Shown here: piece after piece, positions 61,281 through 64,000 of the stretch
How positions within the stretch are numbered: the stretch's first letter is position 1
Layout: each line of letters begins with the position of its first letter
DNA from: Allobaileyella intestinalis
Lineage (GTDB): Bacteria; Bacillota; Clostridia; Peptostreptococcales; Anaerovoracaceae
NCBI RefSeq assembly: GCF_009695865.1
Contig: NZ_VUNB01000001.1
Coordinates: forward strand, 62,001 to 126,000
DNA: 64,000 nt
Direction of reading: 5' to 3'
The notes under the pieces: model-generated
What the model saw: only the letters and a program-made list of their open reading frames with translations
Databases searched by the model: none
Told to the model about the DNA's origin: nothing
Position numbers and translations under genes: made by a program

Positions 61281-62441
61281 ATGAGAAGAAAAAAATATGG
61301 AAGAAAGCCCTCCGGCTACAGGCACAGGAGGAAAAGGTCTGTAAAAGGCGAAATAGCTAAGAAAATCCGCCGGATAAAACAGAATATAAAAAGAAAAATC
61401 AACAAGTGGTGGCATGAGCACCGGGTCAGATTTCTGGTGATTTCCATAGGAATAATGGCAGTCCTCATCCTTGCCATTGCCCACGGGTGCACAAGGTCTG
61501 CCCAGAGAATATCAGAAGATGGTTTCACCCATGACTCCAGGTTCAGCAACAGCCTTATTCTTGATGGAATCGATGTTTCCTATGCCCAGGGCTCCGTGGA
61601 CTGGAAAGCCGTAAAGAAGGCAGGAGTTGATTTTGTTTTTATAAGAGCAGGATTTACCGCCGGAGGGACGGGCAAAAAATATACAGATGAAAGTTTTGCC
61701 AATAACATCCAGGAGGCTGAAAGAGCCGGTCTCATGACAGGGGTGTATTATTTCTCTCAGGCCACAACAACGGAAGAAGCCCGGAAAGAGGCGGACTATC
61801 TGGTGGATCTGGCGGAAGATTACCAGGTGGACCTGCCACTGGTCATGGACTATGAACTCCTGGAAGGAGGCAGGCTGAGTGCGGCCTATTCCAAGGGGAT
61901 GACTGCTGAACAGGCTACCAGCAACGCCCTGGCATTCTGCAGTGAGGTTGAGAAGAAAGGGTACGATTCCATGGTCTACGGCAATTCCTCATTCCTTCAG
62001 AACAACCTGGATCCTTCAGTTATTGGAAGCAATACCCACGTCTGGATGGCCCACTATGCCAGTGCCACCAACTATCCTTATCTCTATTCAGTCTGGCAGG
62101 CCAGTGATTCAGCCTGGGTCAGCGGAATAAATCACACTGTGGACAGAGATTTTATGTATGTGGATCCGGACAGCGGATACAGATCATATGGAGATGGAAA
62201 GAACAGGAAGTCTGTTAGCAAATGCACTGTGGAGCTAGGCGACAGGTCCTCAGTGTACATGGGATTCAATGTGGAGCCTGGAGTAAAGGTATATGATGGA
62301 AGGAAGAAGCTGAAGGAAGGAAAGGATTATTATCTTTCATACGTAAAGAATACAGAGCCGGGTACAGGTTATGTAGTGATTTCAGGAAAAGGCGATTACA
62401 AAGATATGAGCTTTTCCAGCTTCCGCATTAAAGGCATCTAG
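61281..62441 (+). CDS. Glycoside hydrolase family 25 lysozyme, membrane-anchored
   Basis: A 386-residue protein: a very basic cytoplasmic tail of about 49 residues, one membrane helix (about 50-68), then a GH25 domain from DGIDVSYAQGSVDWKAVKKA at about 95 to VDRDFMYVD at about 295. Asp of GIDVS and the DYE of LPLVMDYELLEGG are the expected catalytic acids. The last 80 residues form an Ig-like wall-interaction domain. It should cut peptidoglycan between MurNAc and GlcNAc outside the membrane. There is no ribosome site; the ATG lies nine bases after the -10, so the mRNA is probably leaderless. Confidence 0.9.
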   Translation: MRRKKYGRKPSGYRHRRKRSVKGEIAKKIRRIKQNIKRKINKWWHEHRVRFLVISIGIMAVLILAIAHGCTRSAQRISEDGFTHDSRFSNSLILDGIDVSYAQGSVDWKAVKKAGVDFVFIRAGFTAGGTGKKYTDESFANNIQEAERAGLMTGVYYFSQATTTEEARKEADYLVDLAEDYQVDLPLVMDYELLEGGRLSAAYSKGMTAEQATSNALAFCSEVEKKGYDSMVYGNSSFLQNNLDPSVIGSNTHVWMAHYASATNYPYLYSVWQASDSAWVSGINHTVDRDFMYVDPDSGYRSYGDGKNRKSVSKCTVELGDRSSVYMGFNVEPGVKVYDGRKKLKEGKDYYLSYVKNTEPGTGYVVISGKGDYKDMSFSSFRIKGI

Positions 62442-62526
62442 GAAAAATTCTGGTTTATAAGAAGACAGTATAGCGGCAACTGCTGCAGTTAAGGGGCAGC
62501 GGAGATCTACAGATAACGGAGGAAGT

Positions 62527-63282
62527 ATGATCAGATTTATATCGTGGAATGTTAACGGGTTCAGGGCAGTTTTGAAAAAGGGTTTTGAAGATTATTTCAA
62601 CCTGGCTGACGGAGATTTTTTCTGCCTTCAGGAAACTAAAATGCAGGAAGGACAGGCCGATTTTCACCCGGAAGGCTATTATGAGTATTATTCCTATGCT
62701 GAGAAAAAGGGATATTCGGGAACGGCAGTGTTTGCAAAGAGAGAGGCACTGTCTTTTACAACAGGCATCCATGGAAAGCACAATGATGAAGGAAGAGTGA
62801 TTACTCTGGAGTATCCGGAATTTTACCTTGTGTGCTGCTACGTTCCAAATGCTCAGCCTGAACTGAAGAGAATAGATTACAGAATGGAATTTGAAGATGA
62901 CATGAGAGAATATCTCAATGAGCTGGACAGCAAAAAGCCTGTAGTATACTGCGGCGACTTAAACGTGGCTCATGAGGAGATAGATCTGAAGAACCCGGGA
63001 CCAAACAGAGGAAAGGCGGGATTCTCCGACCAGGAAAGGGGAAAAATGACTGAACTTCTGGGTTCAGGTTTTACTGATACCTTCCGTAAACTTCATCCAG
63101 ATGAAACTGGTGTATATTCCTGGTGGTCATACAGATTTAATGCCCGGGCCAATAATGCAGGGTGGCGCATAGACTACTTCATAGTTTCAGAACGGCTGAC
63201 TAACAAAATTCACAGGGCTTCCATAGAAACCCAGGTTTTGGGCAGTGACCACTGCCCTGTAGTTCTGGAACTGGATCTGTAG
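62527..63282 (+). CDS. xth: Exodeoxyribonuclease III
   Basis: A 251-residue AP endonuclease/exonuclease. ISWNVNGFRAV, FFCLQETKMQ, VVYCGDLNVAHEEIDL, WRIDYFIVS and GSDHCPVVLEL are the metal, nucleophile-activating and catalytic His motifs. Repairs abasic sites in DNA. GGAGG ribosome site. Follows the lysozyme gene by 85 bases. Confidence 0.96.
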   Translation: MIRFISWNVNGFRAVLKKGFEDYFNLADGDFFCLQETKMQEGQADFHPEGYYEYYSYAEKKGYSGTAVFAKREALSFTTGIHGKHNDEGRVITLEYPEFYLVCCYVPNAQPELKRIDYRMEFEDDMREYLNELDSKKPVVYCGDLNVAHEEIDLKNPGPNRGKAGFSDQERGKMTELLGSGFTDTFRKLHPDETGVYSWWSYRFNARANNAGWRIDYFIVSERLTNKIHRASIETQVLGSDHCPVVLELDL

Positions 63283-63377
63283 ATAAGCTTCACAATCCTG
63301 CTGACCCGGGAAAAAACAGGGTTCTCACGAGAGAATGGAGAAGAGGGATCAACTATCCAGCTAATTCTGACAGCTTT

Positions 63378-64000
63378 CTATGCCAGCTTCATGTTGCGAA
63401 GGGAGCCGGTCAGATAATCAGCAATGAACTGGTGGCCTTTTTCGTTAGGATGCATTCCGTCTATGCAGAGATACTGACTGTAATTATCCTGGGATTCAAT
63501 AGCAGACCGGATATCGATGACCGGGAGATTTTCTTCTGATGCCAGTCTCAGGATTATCTTGTTGTATTCCTTATGCCACTTGTAGATATTATTAATATCT
63601 CCTTCTATGTAGCGGAGAATGCTCTCTCTGTTAAGATCCTTCGACACCCAGTTGAAGAACCGGGCAGGATCAAGAGGGGGCAACGTCAGGAGGATAGGTT
63701 TAAGTCCTCTGGAACGGGCATCACTGATCATCTCTCTGTATCTGTTCTCAAACTGGTCCATGGGAGTTTTGGCTGAATGGAACTCCCCGGGAGTGTCGGC
63801 AATGGCTTTCCAGTTGAGATCACAGTCGTTTCCGCCGAATTCCAGTATGGTGTAATCGAAGGAGCCCAGGGAAGAAGCCCTTCTCTTCATTATCTGCTCG
63901 CCCTTTGACACTGTTGCGCCGAATACGGAATAATTTGCAAATGGAATATTGAGCTTTTTCTGAGTCAGTGAAATAAAGTTGTCTTTAAGGTGGATGTATT
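63378..64000 (-). CDS. SGNH/GDSL hydrolase, 5' end beyond the right edge
   Basis: The frame continues without a stop to the right edge, adding IPFANYSVFGATVSKGEQIM and more before the first in-window start codon, so the gene is cut by the window. The visible part has EFGGNDCDLNW (block III, oxyanion Asn) and IDGMHPNEKGH (block V, Asp-His of the triad). The Ser block lies off the window. It is an esterase or lipase-like hydrolase of unknown substrate. A GTG at 63911 is internal and should not be taken as the start. Confidence 0.88.
   Translation of the reverse strand, partial: YIHLKDNFISLTQKKLNIPFANYSVFGATVSKGEQIMKRRASSLGSFDYTILEFGGNDCDLNWKAIADTPGEFHSAKTPMDQFENRYREMISDARSRGLKPILLTLPPLDPARFFNWVSKDLNRESILRYIEGDINNIYKWHKEYNKIILRLASEENLPVIDIRSAIESQDNYSQYLCIDGMHPNEKGHQFIADYLTGSLRNMKLA

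Overview
The window looks like a chromosomal stretch from an anaerobic, amino-acid-fermenting Firmicute of the class Clostridia. Supporting signs are purine-rich Shine-Dalgarno sites, sigma-A promoters, HrcA/CIRCE heat-shock control, indolepyruvate:ferredoxin oxidoreductase, a complete selenocysteine-decoding set, an internally encoded selenocysteine in SelD, a Mrp-type Fe-S carrier and many flavoproteins. A placement near the Eubacteriales family XIII / Anaerovoracaceae is only a guess.

Layout. 0-6 kb holds an edge fragment, a UMF1-type transporter, a collapsed divergent gene pair (old-yellow-enzyme remnant and LysR remnant), a glutaredoxin-like protein, a PrsW-type membrane protease, an EamA transporter and a small potassium-type channel. 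5.5-13.7 kb is a TetR-controlled flavoprotein/acyl cluster: a homologue of the polyunsaturated fatty acid double-bond isomerase, a CrtI-like oxidoreductase, a ferredoxin reductase with its own 2Fe-2S domain, an AMP-forming acyl ligase, an acyl carrier protein and an acyl-ACP thioesterase. A POT-family transporter follows. I read the cluster as a candidate system for isomerising and perhaps saturating polyunsaturated acyl chains.

15.7-22.9 kb is accessory DNA. It holds a PD-(D/E)XK-like protein running into 147-bp palindromic tandem repeats, then ftsH, a NimA-like flavoprotein and an ASCH protein. After these come four copies of a 36-bp CRISPR-repeat-like sequence separated by 0.4-0.55 kb containing small genes, an array of eight hairpins, cas2 (catalytic Asp replaced by Asn) and a deleted cas1. 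A tRNA-Ser(CGA) closes this region.

23-31 kb is housekeeping metabolism: purine nucleoside phosphorylase, an HD hydrolase, a TSCPD protein, and the divergent threonine/lysine genes hom-lysC-asd and thrC-ACT. 31-38 kb is the selenium region: LysR regulator, selenoprotein selD, selenocysteine lyase-like gene, selC tRNA, selA and selB. 38-43 kb holds a lipoprotein, htpG with its own CIRCE, trxB and mrp. 43-47.6 kb is a polyamine transport operon (regulator, potABCD) with operator-like palindromes. 47.7-52.9 kb is hrcA-grpE-dnaK-dnaJ behind a CIRCE, followed by rpsT and iorAB.

56-64 kb holds two lipoproteins with an AIM24-family protein, a membrane-bound LuxR-type regulator, an aminotransferase that could feed aryl 2-oxoacids to IorAB, a GH25 lysozyme with an apparently leaderless start, exonuclease III and an SGNH hydrolase cut by the right edge.
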